Positions 1 through 8,569 of a stretch of 63,363 bases of DNA are shown here, piece by piece. The notes under the pieces were generated by a model. That model searched no databases and had not been told where the DNA came from. It saw nothing but the letters and a program-made list of their open reading frames with translations. Origin of the DNA: PUPG01 sp964463915. Its GTDB lineage: Bacteria; Bacteroidota; Bacteroidia; Bacteroidales; UBA7960. The DNA lies in contig CAYXEH010000009.1 of the NCBI GenBank assembly GCA_964463915.1, positions 1 to 63,363 of the forward strand. Direction: 5' to 3'. Both the position numbers and the translations under genes were made by a program. Position 1 is the first letter of the stretch. The number at the start of each line of letters is the position of its first letter.

Positions 1-261
1 CAGTCAGTGCGTTATTGATCATTTTAGCCCGTATCAAAAGTAGTGGTAAATTGACATGAACGTGCTTCGGAATGCCAAACGTTTCATATACGTAACCGTT
101 AAAGGCCCAGACAGCCATGAAAAAATATGGTCATGAATTGATGATTGTGATTATTCCCAAAGAATAAGGGGAACATGCCCGGCTTTTGGGGCTGCTGCCG
201 GCACCCGGCTGTTTCGTCAGAAACTATGACGAACAATTAGGGTGGGGGAGCAGCCCTCTTT

Positions 262-1851
262 TTATATTACGCTCAGTATTTGTGAGAAAATGATCATCAG
301 TACCAGGGCAAGGGGATAGACCGTGGCATAGCCCACCGAGGCTGCATCCGATTCGGTTTTGGCGTCCGCAGCAGCCAGTGCAGGGGTGCTGGTCATGCTG
401 CCGGCGACAACCCCCAGAAGTGTGGCGAAATTGATTTTTAGCCCGTAATACCCAATCAGGGCCGTTATGACCATAGGAATGGTTGTGATGACCAAACCGG
501 TGTAAAGCAATGTCCATCCGTATTTCATCAGGGCTTCGGCAATATGGGCCCCTGCGTGTGTGCCGACAGTGGCCAGGAACATCAGCAGTCCGAGTTTACG
601 CAACAGGTTGTTGGCTCCGCCCGACATGGTCCAGATAATCGGTCCTGTTTTTCCGATTTTACTGAGGACCAAAGCAGTAGTCAGCACACCGCCTGTAATC
701 CCCAGAGAGAATTCAAATAAGCCGAATACCGGGAAAGTAATGGCCCCGAAAAGCGTGCCGATAATGATGCCCAGGCTGATGGGCAGAAAGTTCGTTTCAC
801 TAAGCCTTTTTTCATTGTTTCCCAGCAACTTCATCACCTTCTGCATGTTTTCGTTGTCTGAAGCAAGCAGTACTTTGTCTCCGAAACGCAGGGTGGTACT
901 TCCCCTGGGTGAGATATCTATGCCGCTGCGGCGGATGCGGGTGATGGTGGAGTTGTAATAAGCGGTGAGATTGAGCGCATTCAGGCTTTTATTGATCACA
1001 TCCTTGTTGGTAACCAGCACCCAGTTAACCTTATACCCTGCTGCCCTCGGAACAGCCCTGTCGGTATGGGGGCCGATCATCAGCTCCACCTTTTCCAGGG
1101 CCTCTTCCGTACCGACAAACTTAACAATGTCGCCAAGGTAAAGACGGGTATTCTCACCTGGTGTGTAAATCTTATCCCTATGGCGAATACGGCTGATCAC
1201 CGCATGGGTCATGGTTCCGACTTCCAGCTCACGGATGGTTTTGCCATCAATATTTTTATTTTCCACGATAAAATTCCGTTCAAGCACATCCGGGTGTTCT
1301 TCGTGGATCTTGTCCAGGTATTGCTTTTCCTGCTCCTTCATATTGATCCGCAGAAAAACGGGAAGCAGATGGATGATCAGTATGGCCATGATGGCACCTG
1401 CCGGGTAAACGACGCCATAACCGACAGAGGGCAGGGTAGAATCTGATACATCAATGGCCGCTGCCAGGCCGGAGGTGCTTGTAAGGGCCCCGTTAAAAAT
1501 TCCCACCCCCAGATGCGGGTCAAGACCAAACAAATGGCTAAGGGTAAAACTCAACAGGGCAGCGATGCTTACAAGCAAAAAACATACTCCCAGAAACTGC
1601 CTTCCGGTTTTCTTAAACGCATCAAAAAAACCAGGCCCGGCCTGTATGCCAACAGTAAATATAAAAAACATCAGGCCGATGGTTTGAAAGGCCTCAGGCA
1701 CCATGATACCATAGTGACCCATGACAAGGGCTACAAAGACAACCGCTGACAGATCAAGGGAAAACCCCCGAAACTTTATTCCCCCAAGCATAATTCCCAG
1801 TGTAATAATCAGAAACAATGCGAAATAGCCCTCATAAATCAAATCAGCCAT
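262..1851 (-). CDS. AspT/YidE-family membrane transporter with two TrkA-C (RCK_C) domains
   Basis: This 529-aa inner-membrane protein fits the aspartate:alanine exchanger (AspT/YidE) family. About six membrane segments lie in residues 5-185, two soluble TrkA-C-like domains in roughly 195-345, and a second membrane half in 355-529. Each membrane half carries a family-type hairpin motif, GALTSTSGLAAA in the first and GSMTSTPALAAA in the second. The start is the ATG at 1851. The gene stands alone, with the photolyase gene diverging from it. A -7-like box (TAATTTTG on the minus strand, 1911-1904) lies upstream. The family assignment is firm, but the substrate cannot be read from the sequence; YidE-type proteins are often left as putative transporters. 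Confidence 0.85.
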   Translation of the reverse strand: MADLIYEGYFALFLIITLGIMLGGIKFRGFSLDLSAVVFVALVMGHYGIMVPEAFQTIGLMFFIFTVGIQAGPGFFDAFKKTGRQFLGVCFLLVSIAALLSFTLSHLFGLDPHLGVGIFNGALTSTSGLAAAIDVSDSTLPSVGYGVVYPAGAIMAILIIHLLPVFLRINMKEQEKQYLDKIHEEHPDVLERNFIVENKNIDGKTIRELEVGTMTHAVISRIRHRDKIYTPGENTRLYLGDIVKFVGTEEALEKVELMIGPHTDRAVPRAAGYKVNWVLVTNKDVINKSLNALNLTAYYNSTITRIRRSGIDISPRGSTTLRFGDKVLLASDNENMQKVMKLLGNNEKRLSETNFLPISLGIIIGTLFGAITFPVFGLFEFSLGITGGVLTTALVLSKIGKTGPIIWTMSGGANNLLRKLGLLMFLATVGTHAGAHIAEALMKYGWTLLYTGLVITTIPMVITALIGYYGLKINFATLLGVVAGSMTSTPALAAADAKTESDAASVGYATVYPLALVLMIIFSQILSVI

Positions 1852-1982
1852 GGATCCGGGAATTGAACAATCAGTTAAAAATCAGGTTGAGCATACGAAA
1901 CTACAAAATTAATGCTTCTTTGGTTTCATGAAATATTCCCGTTGTTATATTTTTACAGGACGATATACGAAGTGATTTGGTG

Positions 1983-3320
1983 ATGAAAGCAAACAGGAAT
2001 CCGGTCGTTGTTTTTTGGTTCAGGCGTGATTTGCGTCTTGAAGATAACAAAGGACTTTACCAGGCCCTTAAGCATGGCCGGAAAGTCCTGCCCCTGTTTA
2101 TTTTTGATGAAGCCATCATTGATTCCCTGCCTGAGGATGACCACCGGGTATCCTTTATTCATCAGTCGTTAACCTCCATCCATGAATCCCTTAAGGAAAA
2201 AGGGGGAGGGATGCTGATAAAAAAAGGAAAGCCCATGGAAATATTCCGGGGTCTGCTGTCAGACTACCCGGTAGAGGCGGTTTACTGTAATATGGATCAT
2301 GAACCCTATGGCAGAGAACGGGATAATGAAGTGGCCGGAATGCTGAAAGTACATGGAATAAGCTTTCACTCTTTCATTGATCATCTGATACTTCACCCGG
2401 GAAAAGTTCTCAAACAGGACGAAACGCCTTATCAGGTGTTTACTCCCTACAGCAATCGCTGGAAGCAAAAACTCAAATCCGGTGACCTGGAATACCATGC
2501 CTCAGAAAAATTGCTGCAGCACATTCTACCGGAGCAATCCTCGCTTATGCCGGAGCAATCCTTGCTCATACCGGATCTCAAAGAACTTGGTTTTAGCCGG
2601 TCTTCATTGAAAGCACCCCCTCCTGATATATCGAAAGACCTGATACGGGCCTATGACCGTCTTCGTGATTTCCCTGCGGCCGATGCCACATCCAGACTGG
2701 GGGTGCATCTGCGGTTTGGTACATTGAGTATTCGCAAACTGGCAAAAACCGCCGCAGCACTTAATGAAGTATTCCTGGAGGAACTGATATGGCGTGAATT
2801 TTATGCCATGATCCTCTGGCATTTTCCCGCCGTGGTGGCCCGCTCATTTAAACCGGCATACGACCGGATTGAATGGCGTAACAATAAAAAGGAGTTTCTT
2901 GCCTGGAAGGAAGGCAAAACAGGTTATCCTATGGTGGATGCCGGCATGCGCCAACTGAATCAGACCGGGTTTATGCATAACAGGCTGCGTATGGTCACCG
3001 CCAGTTTTCTGACCAAACATCTGCTCATTGACTGGCGTTGGGGGGAAGGTTATTTCGCAGAAAAACTATTCGATTATGAACTGTCTTCCAACAATGGAGG
3101 TTGGCAGTGGAGTGCCGGAAGTGGTTGTGATGCCGCCCCGTATTTCCGTATTTTCAATCCTTACAGCCAGCAGAAGAAATTTGACCCGCAGGATGAATTC
3201 GTCAGACAATGGGTTCCCGAAGCAGATTCAGAAGATTACGTCAGGGAAATCGTGGTGCATAAAAAAGCCAGGGAAAGATGCCTGCAGGTCTATAAACGGG
3301 CTCTGAAAAGCAATAAATAA
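1983..3320 (+). CDS. phrB: Deoxyribodipyrimidine photolyase / cryptochrome family
   Basis: This 445-aa flavoprotein should repair UV-induced pyrimidine dimers using blue light. The N-terminal photolyase domain starts with VVVFWFRRDLRLEDN (antenna-chromophore domain, about residues 5-165). The C-terminal FAD-binding domain has the hallmark GGWQWSAGSGCDAAPYFRIF followed by NPYSQQKKFDP. I chose the ATG at 1983; TTG and GTG codons just upstream are in frame but less likely. The linker between the domains holds a short tandem duplication (2533-2574). A cryptochrome role cannot be excluded, but the length and motifs are those of a class I photolyase. Confidence 0.92.
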   Translation: MKANRNPVVVFWFRRDLRLEDNKGLYQALKHGRKVLPLFIFDEAIIDSLPEDDHRVSFIHQSLTSIHESLKEKGGGMLIKKGKPMEIFRGLLSDYPVEAVYCNMDHEPYGRERDNEVAGMLKVHGISFHSFIDHLILHPGKVLKQDETPYQVFTPYSNRWKQKLKSGDLEYHASEKLLQHILPEQSSLMPEQSLLIPDLKELGFSRSSLKAPPPDISKDLIRAYDRLRDFPAADATSRLGVHLRFGTLSIRKLAKTAAALNEVFLEELIWREFYAMILWHFPAVVARSFKPAYDRIEWRNNKKEFLAWKEGKTGYPMVDAGMRQLNQTGFMHNRLRMVTASFLTKHLLIDWRWGEGYFAEKLFDYELSSNNGGWQWSAGSGCDAAPYFRIFNPYSQQKKFDPQDEFVRQWVPEADSEDYVREIVVHKKARERCLQVYKRALKSNK

Positions 3321-3336
3321 TAAGAAAGACTGTCCA

Positions 3337-4041
3337 ATGATCGCTGTAACTGATTTTGATTCAATTCCTTTTAGTTGGGTATCAGAGAAATTGAGAGAAG
3401 CAGACTTTTCCAATCTTCCCGGCCAAAGGTCTCAACTGACCATGGCACCTGCTTTGCGCCGTGACGACGTCATCCGTTCAGGGAAGGGGATGAATGCGGT
3501 AAGCAGCGGAGTGCTGATACTGTTGTTTCCCGACAGCAAGGGCCAGGCTTGTACAGTATTTATTCAGCGGCCTGTTTATGATGGGGTGCACAGCGGACAG
3601 ATCGCTTTCCCGGGCGGCAGGAAGGAGAGGCAGGATCCTGATTTGCAATATACTGCCCTCAGGGAAGCAGAAGAAGAGGTGGGCATTAACCCCTCCGACG
3701 TTGAACTTGCCGGTAAGTTATCCGACCTGTATATTCCTCCCAGTAATTACATCGTCAGCCCCTATGTGGGAATGGTTCATTCGGAACCCTCATTTATGCC
3801 TGATCCAAAAGAGGTTGAGCATGTTTTCAATGTTAGAATGGCTTCCTTTTTTAACACAGAGAATATCCGTGAGATACCCATCCGGCAAAGTGGGGGTAAT
3901 TGCCTTCCGACCCCTTGTTTTGATATGAACGGACAGATCATCTGGGGGGCCACTGCGATGATTATGGCTGAATTCTTAGCCTTTATAAAGCCCTTGTTGC
4001 TTGGTTCAATTGATGTCGAATTCAGGCCCTGCCGGGAATAA
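3337..4041 (+). CDS. NUDIX hydrolase, probable CoA diphosphatase (NudL/YeaB type)
   Basis: This 234-aa cytosolic hydrolase has a NUDIX motif whose core REAEEEVGI is at residues 109-117. It is preceded by HSGQIAFPGG (85-94), which resembles the UPF0035 signature of coenzyme A pyrophosphatases. Enzymes with both motifs cleave CoA and its derivatives to 3',5'-ADP and phosphopantetheine. The gene starts 16 bases after the photolyase gene on the same strand, so the two are probably co-transcribed. The residue usually Glu at the start of the NUDIX box is not conserved here, as is common in this subfamily. The NUDIX fold is certain; the CoA substrate is an inference. Confidence 0.85.
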   Translation: MIAVTDFDSIPFSWVSEKLREADFSNLPGQRSQLTMAPALRRDDVIRSGKGMNAVSSGVLILLFPDSKGQACTVFIQRPVYDGVHSGQIAFPGGRKERQDPDLQYTALREAEEEVGINPSDVELAGKLSDLYIPPSNYIVSPYVGMVHSEPSFMPDPKEVEHVFNVRMASFFNTENIREIPIRQSGGNCLPTPCFDMNGQIIWGATAMIMAEFLAFIKPLLLGSIDVEFRPCRE

Positions 4042-4137
4042 TCGTTTTTTATCCCGGCCGAATCTTACCTATATTTCGAAATATTTTATATATTTATGGA
4101 TGAATAGTGTCCGGGTATTATTGTATTCAAAACAACG

Positions 4138-5202
4138 ATGTACAAATTTTGCCTTTTTTCATTGTTGTATCTTTTCTTTTCTCAACCTGCCATTAACGGG
4201 CAGAATGAATCCGGTTTTATTGATGATTATCCGTCGGATTATTCCCGGATGTTTGTATACCTCTACAATGAACAAGGAAAAAAGACCGGAACGGTCAGGT
4301 ATGGTCCCGGAGGCAACCAATATGCCAGGGAGGTCTATAATTACAATGATGAAGGACACCGGATACTGGAAGCCGAATATAATGGTGAGGGAGAGATAAA
4401 CCAGCAGACCCGTTTCCTTTACGATGACTATGGCAATCTGATGGAACAAACGACACTTGGTCCGGACAGTGTGTTCGAGTCACGCGAGACCTATGCCTAT
4501 GACCACCGGATGAACCGGACAGAGTGGAAGAGTTATGTGGATAAGGATTCACTGGAATGGAAGCGAATCTATGAATATAACGGGGAAGACCAGAGAATGG
4601 AGGAGCGTCGCTATGACGGAAGCGGAGAACTGGTTCAGAGGTATTTGTTTTCCTATGATGGCAACGGGTATCTGACCGAACAGAATGTGTATGGCCCGCA
4701 AGGGCAAATACAGTGGAGGTACCTTTACCGGCATGATCAACATGGCAACCGGATCGGTGTGTTGTGGTATGATGATGATGACCAGCTGAAATGGATCAGA
4801 AGGTATGTGTATGACGAAAAGGGGAACAGGGTAGAGGAGAGACGCTATGAACCTTCCAGGTCTTTCTTTTTCGGTCGGTGGACCTATCGCCTGATTTACC
4901 GTTTTGTGTTCAGGTATGATGAGGCGGGAAGACAGATCGAAGAATTGGTTTACGATAATTACGATAATCTTTTGTGGCGAAGGAATTACGGGTACACCCG
5001 GGATGGCTATTTGCAGGATTATGTCTGGTACGACAGCCTGGGTAATGTGGAGATGCGGTACCTGATACGGTATAATGATCATGGACAACGAACCGGGTGG
5101 ACATGGTACGATGGCCGCGGAAATGTGGAGTGGCATCGTAACTATCATTACAATGACGAAGGAAAACTCAAGACTGAGCTATGGTACGGTGAGGTGTATT
5201 GA
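4138..5202 (+). CDS. Secreted YD-repeat (RHS-like) protein
   Basis: This 354-aa protein has a signal peptide (MYKFCLFSLLYLFFSQPAINGQ) and then consists almost wholly of about a dozen degenerate repeats of roughly 24-26 residues with the pattern Y-x-YD-x-x-GN-R-x-E-x-x-x-YD, rich in Tyr, Asp, Gly and Arg. Such YD repeats build beta-strand shells in RHS and teneurin proteins. Here there is no RHS core, no toxin-like C-terminus and no lipobox, so it looks like a free secreted or periplasmic repeat protein. It ends in GEVY without a type IX sorting domain. The function is unknown. A minus-strand terminator lies between it and rplT. Confidence 0.75.
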   Translation: MYKFCLFSLLYLFFSQPAINGQNESGFIDDYPSDYSRMFVYLYNEQGKKTGTVRYGPGGNQYAREVYNYNDEGHRILEAEYNGEGEINQQTRFLYDDYGNLMEQTTLGPDSVFESRETYAYDHRMNRTEWKSYVDKDSLEWKRIYEYNGEDQRMEERRYDGSGELVQRYLFSYDGNGYLTEQNVYGPQGQIQWRYLYRHDQHGNRIGVLWYDDDDQLKWIRRYVYDEKGNRVEERRYEPSRSFFFGRWTYRLIYRFVFRYDEAGRQIEELVYDNYDNLLWRRNYGYTRDGYLQDYVWYDSLGNVEMRYLIRYNDHGQRTGWTWYDGRGNVEWHRNYHYNDEGKLKTELWYGEVY

Positions 5203-5234
5203 TACAGCTTCCCCCACTATGGGCCCGGACAAAT

Positions 5235-5263
5235 AAAAAAGGGAAGCGTCATGGCTTCCCTTT
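5235..5263 (-). terminator. Rho-independent terminator after rplT, possibly bidirectional
   Basis: GGGAAGC (5241-5247) and GCTTCCC (5254-5260) form a perfect 7-bp stem around a 6-base loop. On the minus strand it is followed by a six-T run (plus-strand A at 5235-5240), which fits termination of the thrS-infC-rpmI-rplT transcript. A shorter T run on the plus strand suggests it may also serve the YD-repeat gene. Confidence 0.8.
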
Positions 5264-5288
5264 CATTGTTCATTGCTTCTTATGATGC

Positions 5289-5633
5289 TTATTTAGCTGA
5301 CTCTACAATGGCTTTAAAGGCATCCGGATGGTTCATGGCCAGATCGGCCAGTACCTTACGGTTGATCTGAATGTTCTTTTCATTCAGTTTGCCTATGAAC
5401 TGGGAGTAATTCATGTCATATTGGCGTACGGCAGCGTTGATACGCTGTATCCAGAGTTTTCTGAACTCCCTCTTTTTATTGCGTCTGTCACGGTAGGCGT
5501 AAGTCAGGCCCTTTTCTCTGGTGTTCTTTGCCACCGTGTAAACATTTTTCCTGGCACCGAAGTAACCTCTGGTCAACTTCAGCAGCTTCTTTCTTTTGTG
5601 CCTTGCGGCAACCTTATTGACTGATCTTGGCAT
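5289..5633 (-). CDS. rplT: 50S ribosomal protein L20
   Basis: This 114-aa basic protein has the family's usual length. It begins MPRSVNKVAARHKRKKLLKL and contains the conserved GYFGARKNVYTVAKN and the RNRKKREFRKLWIQRINAA-like region (here RDRRNKKREFRKLWIQRI). It binds 23S rRNA early in assembly of the large subunit. It is the last gene of the thrS-infC-rpmI-rplT operon, 90 bases after rpmI. In other bacteria L20 represses this operon by binding its mRNA; I cannot identify such a site with confidence here. Confidence 0.98.
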   Translation of the reverse strand: MPRSVNKVAARHKRKKLLKLTRGYFGARKNVYTVAKNTREKGLTYAYRDRRNKKREFRKLWIQRINAAVRQYDMNYSQFIGKLNEKNIQINRKVLADLAMNHPDAFKAIVESAK

Positions 5634-5723
5634 AATGTGTGATTTTTTCGTTAAGCGCTTTCCGTTGTTTCAGGGAAAGACTTGTGTTGCTTTAACAAAG
5701 GTGAATACTAATCGGAAAAGTGG

Positions 5724-5918
5724 CTACATAGCCAGCATCGCCTTGATGTTTTTCTCATCTGACTTATGAACCAGTGAGGTTTTGGTCAGATTTCTTTTCC
5801 TTTTTTTGCTCTTTTTGGTCAAGATGTGACTCTTGTAAGCATGTTTGCGCTTAATACGTCCGGAAGCGGTAAGAGAAAACCGCTTTTTTGCCCCGGATTT
5901 GGTTTTCATTTTAGGCAT
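5724..5918 (-). CDS. rpmI: 50S ribosomal protein L35
   Basis: This 64-aa, very lysine/arginine-rich protein begins MPKMKTKSGAKKRFSLTASG, the typical L35 start, and has the family length. It is a structural protein of the large ribosomal subunit. It lies 36 bases downstream of infC and 90 bases upstream of rplT on the minus strand, the conserved infC-rpmI-rplT order. Nothing about it is unusual. Confidence 0.97.
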   Translation of the reverse strand: MPKMKTKSGAKKRFSLTASGRIKRKHAYKSHILTKKSKKRKRNLTKTSLVHKSDEKNIKAMLAM

Positions 5919-5954
5919 TATTCAAACAATTTATGATTTATGAAGCATTGAACA

Positions 5955-6521
5955 TTAATTCTTTTTTCCCGACTTTTTGGGAGCGACGAACATAATCATC
6001 CGCTTACCTTCCATTTTTGGCATTTGCTCCACTTTGCCATATTCTTCAATTTCCTGTGCAAAACGAAGCAGTATCATTTCGCCTTTCTCCTTATAAATAA
6101 TGGATCTCCCCTTAAAGAAAACAAAGACTTTCAGTTTAGCGCCTTCTTCAAGAAACTTGATGGCATGTTTCAACTTAAACTGGAAATCATGCTCATCGGT
6201 ATTTGGACCCATCCGGATTTCCTTGACAACAATCTTGGCGGCATTGGCCTTGATCTCTTTTTGTTTCTTTTTTTGTTCGTAAAGGAACTTTTTATAATCC
6301 ATGATCTTGCACACCGGCGGATTGGCTTTCGGTGCAATTTCCACCAGGTCCAGTCCCATATCCTCGGCCATATTCAGGGCATCGCGGACTGGGTGTATGT
6401 CGGATTCCACATTGTCTCCCACCACACGAACCACCGGTGCTGTGATGCGTTCATTGATGCGGTGAGGATCTTCTTTCTTTACGAAACGTCTTCTGCCTCT
6501 TGGTTTAAATGGTGTTGCTAT
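5955..6521 (-). CDS. infC: Translation initiation factor IF-3, predicted AUA start codon
   Basis: IF-3 binds the 30S subunit and checks start-codon/initiator-tRNA pairing. The first conventional start (GTG at 6434) would give 159 aa and cut off the conserved N-terminus. The frame stays open upstream and encodes RFVKKEDPHRINERITAPVV, including the family's RINE motif. The best start is ATA at 6521-6519, seven bases after a perfect GGAGG (6533-6529), giving a 188-aa product beginning (M)ATPFKPRGRRR. E. coli infC uses the rare start AUU, which IF-3 itself discriminates against, so autoregulation through a rare start codon is likely here too. It follows thrS by 38 bases. Confidence 0.92.
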   Translation of the reverse strand: MATPFKPRGRRRFVKKEDPHRINERITAPVVRVVGDNVESDIHPVRDALNMAEDMGLDLVEIAPKANPPVCKIMDYKKFLYEQKKKQKEIKANAAKIVVKEIRMGPNTDEHDFQFKLKHAIKFLEEGAKLKVFVFFKGRSIIYKEKGEMILLRFAQEIEEYGKVEQMPKMEGKRMIMFVAPKKSGKKN

Positions 6522-6528
6522 GTTACGT

Positions 6529-6533
6529 CCTCC
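6529..6533 (-). promoter_or_regulatory. Shine-Dalgarno GGAGG that fixes the infC AUA start
   Basis: On the minus strand GGAGG is followed by seven bases and then ATA. No ATG, GTG or TTG in the infC frame lies at a suitable distance, so this site is the main evidence for the unusual start codon. A strong Shine-Dalgarno is uncommon in Bacteroidota, which makes the placement more telling. Confidence 0.75.
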
Positions 6534-6559
6534 TTACTTTGTTATTAAATTTGGTTAAT

Positions 6560-8497
6560 TCAGGGTTGTATCATTTTCTTCGTTTCTTCTTCCACCAGCT
6601 TTGCAAATGCTTCCACAGAGAATACCCCGAGATCACCTTCCCCGTGTTTGCGTACGGAAATGGTTTCCGAGGCCTCTTCTTTTTCTCCGACTATCAGCAT
6701 GAAGGGGATTTTGCGCGTTTCAGCGTCGCGTATTTTCTTTCCCGTTTTTTCACTGCGCTCGTCAATCAGCGTGCGAATTTCGTAATTATTCAGCAAAGTT
6801 AAAACTTTTTTCGCATAATTTTCGTATTTATCGCTGATAGGCAATATGATAGCCTGATCGGGAGTCAGCCACAGCGGGAAATTGCCGCCGCAATGCTCTA
6901 TCATCACTGCGACAAATCTTTCCATTGAGCCAAATGGTGCACGGTGAATCATTACCGGGCGATGTTTCAGGTTGTCTGGGCCGATGTATTCGAGATCGAA
7001 ACGTTCCGGGAGGTTGTAATCCACCTGTATGGTTCCCAACTGCCACTTACGACCAAGGGCATCGCGTACCATAAAATCCAGCTTGGGGCCGTAGAATGCA
7101 GCCTCTCCTGTCACAATCTCTCCTTTCAGGCCTTTCTCTTCTGTGGCCTCAATGATGGCTTTTTCTGCCCTTTCCCAGTTCTCGTCCGAGCCGATATATT
7201 TTTCTTTATTGTCGGGATCCCTTAGAGATATCTGGGCGCTGTAATCACTGAAATCCAGTGCTTTAAATATGTGAAGCACGATGTCAATGACGGAAATGAA
7301 TTCCTCCTTAACCTGGTCGGGCCTGCAGAATATATGGGCATCATCCTGGGTGAAGCCCCTGACGCGGGTGAGTCCATGTAGTTCCCCGCTCTGTTCATAC
7401 CGGTATACAGTACCAAATTCCGCCAGCCTTACGGGCAGGTCTTTGTATGAGTACTGCTTGTTTTTGTAGATTTCACAGTGATGGGGGCAGTTCATGGGCT
7501 TCAGAAAGAACTCTTCCCCCTCAGATGGTGTGGTGATCGGCCGGAACGAATCCTCTCCGTATTTGTCGTAATGTCCGCTGGTGACATACAGATTTTTGTG
7601 ACCGATATGCGGAGAGATAACCGGCTTATAACCCGCCTGTCGCTGCACCTGCTTGAGGAACTTTTCCAGGTTTTCCCTGAGTTCAGCTCCTTTGGGCAGC
7701 CATAGAGGAAGACCTTGCCCCACTTTGGCGGAAAAAGCAAACAATTCCATCTCGCGGCCAATTTTTCGATGATCTCGTTTTTTTGCTTCTTCAAGCATGT
7801 CCAGGTATTCCTTCAGCATCTTTTGCTTGGGGAAACTGATGCCGTATATTCTGGTCAGCTGTTTCCGGCTTTCGTCACCACGCCAGTAAGCTCCTGCTGT
7901 ATTCAGCAGTTTCACAGCCCTGATGGGCCCGGTGTCAGGAAGGTGAGGTCCGCGGCAAAGGTCGGTAAAATTACCAGAGGTATAAAAACTGATGGTGCCA
8001 TCCTCCAGGTCATTAATCAAATCCACCTTGTATTCATCTCCTTTTTTGGAATAGTACTCCAGCGCCTCCTTCTTTGGAATCTCTTTTCTGACAAAAGGCT
8101 CTTTTCTCCGGGCTATTTCCAGCATTTTATTCTCAATTTTCTCAAAATCATTGCTGGAAATGGACCTGTCGCCAAGATCAATGTCATAATAAAATCCCTG
8201 ATCAATGTCAGGCCCTATGCCGAATTTGGTGCCAGGGTACAGTTCTTCAATGGCTGCCGCCATCAGATGGGCAGACGAGTGCCACATGGTTGCCTTCCCT
8301 TCCTTATCATCAAAAGTATGCAGTTTAATCCGCGCATCTTCCTGGATGGGTCTGTGCAAATCCCGGGTTTCACCATTTACGGAAATGGACAGTACATTGC
8401 GGGCCAGTCCTTCCGATATGCTTTTGGCAATTTCCAGGCCGGTAATACCCGGGTTGAACTCTTTTATGCTTTGATCGGGTAAAGTTATTTTAATCAT
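6560..8497 (-). CDS. thrS: Threonyl-tRNA synthetase
   Basis: This 645-aa cytosolic enzyme charges tRNA-Thr. The order is an N-terminal TGS domain (about 1-62), the editing domain with HSSAH and CRGPHLPDTG, the class II catalytic core with the MNCPHHCEIY and RVRGFTQDDAHIFC motifs, and a C-terminal anticodon-binding domain (ILPISDKYENYAKKVL onward). The length is normal. It is the first gene of the translation operon with infC, rpmI and rplT, and a -7-like promoter box lies just upstream. No T-box leader is expected in this phylum and none is seen. Confidence 0.98.
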   Translation of the reverse strand: MIKITLPDQSIKEFNPGITGLEIAKSISEGLARNVLSISVNGETRDLHRPIQEDARIKLHTFDDKEGKATMWHSSAHLMAAAIEELYPGTKFGIGPDIDQGFYYDIDLGDRSISSNDFEKIENKMLEIARRKEPFVRKEIPKKEALEYYSKKGDEYKVDLINDLEDGTISFYTSGNFTDLCRGPHLPDTGPIRAVKLLNTAGAYWRGDESRKQLTRIYGISFPKQKMLKEYLDMLEEAKKRDHRKIGREMELFAFSAKVGQGLPLWLPKGAELRENLEKFLKQVQRQAGYKPVISPHIGHKNLYVTSGHYDKYGEDSFRPITTPSEGEEFFLKPMNCPHHCEIYKNKQYSYKDLPVRLAEFGTVYRYEQSGELHGLTRVRGFTQDDAHIFCRPDQVKEEFISVIDIVLHIFKALDFSDYSAQISLRDPDNKEKYIGSDENWERAEKAIIEATEEKGLKGEIVTGEAAFYGPKLDFMVRDALGRKWQLGTIQVDYNLPERFDLEYIGPDNLKHRPVMIHRAPFGSMERFVAVMIEHCGGNFPLWLTPDQAIILPISDKYENYAKKVLTLLNNYEIRTLIDERSEKTGKKIRDAETRKIPFMLIVGEKEEASETISVRKHGEGDLGVFSVEAFAKLVEEETKKMIQP

Positions 8498-8531
8498 CTG
8501 AAATCGCTTTTCTGTGTTGTTTTTCAGCCTG

Positions 8532-8539
8532 CAAAGGTA
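8532..8539 (-). promoter_or_regulatory. Bacteroidota -7 box (TACCTTTG) of the thrS operon
   Basis: Minus-strand TACCTTTG matches the TAnnTTTG -7 consensus of this phylum and lies about 35 bases before the thrS start. No good TTTG -33 element is found at the usual spacing, so the call rests on the -7 box and its position. Confidence 0.5.
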
Positions 8540-8569
8540 AGGAAAATATTGCTTTAAAGAGGGGGTGAT

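Noticed and set aside
1..261. Possible gene fragment or RNA at the left edge.
   Set aside because: No open frame of useful length on either strand. A 7-bp hairpin (213-219 with 227-233) is present but has no T run and may simply lie downstream of the transporter gene.
4549..5148. A 199-aa minus-strand frame opposite the YD-repeat gene.
   Set aside because: It is a by-product of the repetitive codons on the plus strand; its translation is low in complexity and has no start signals.
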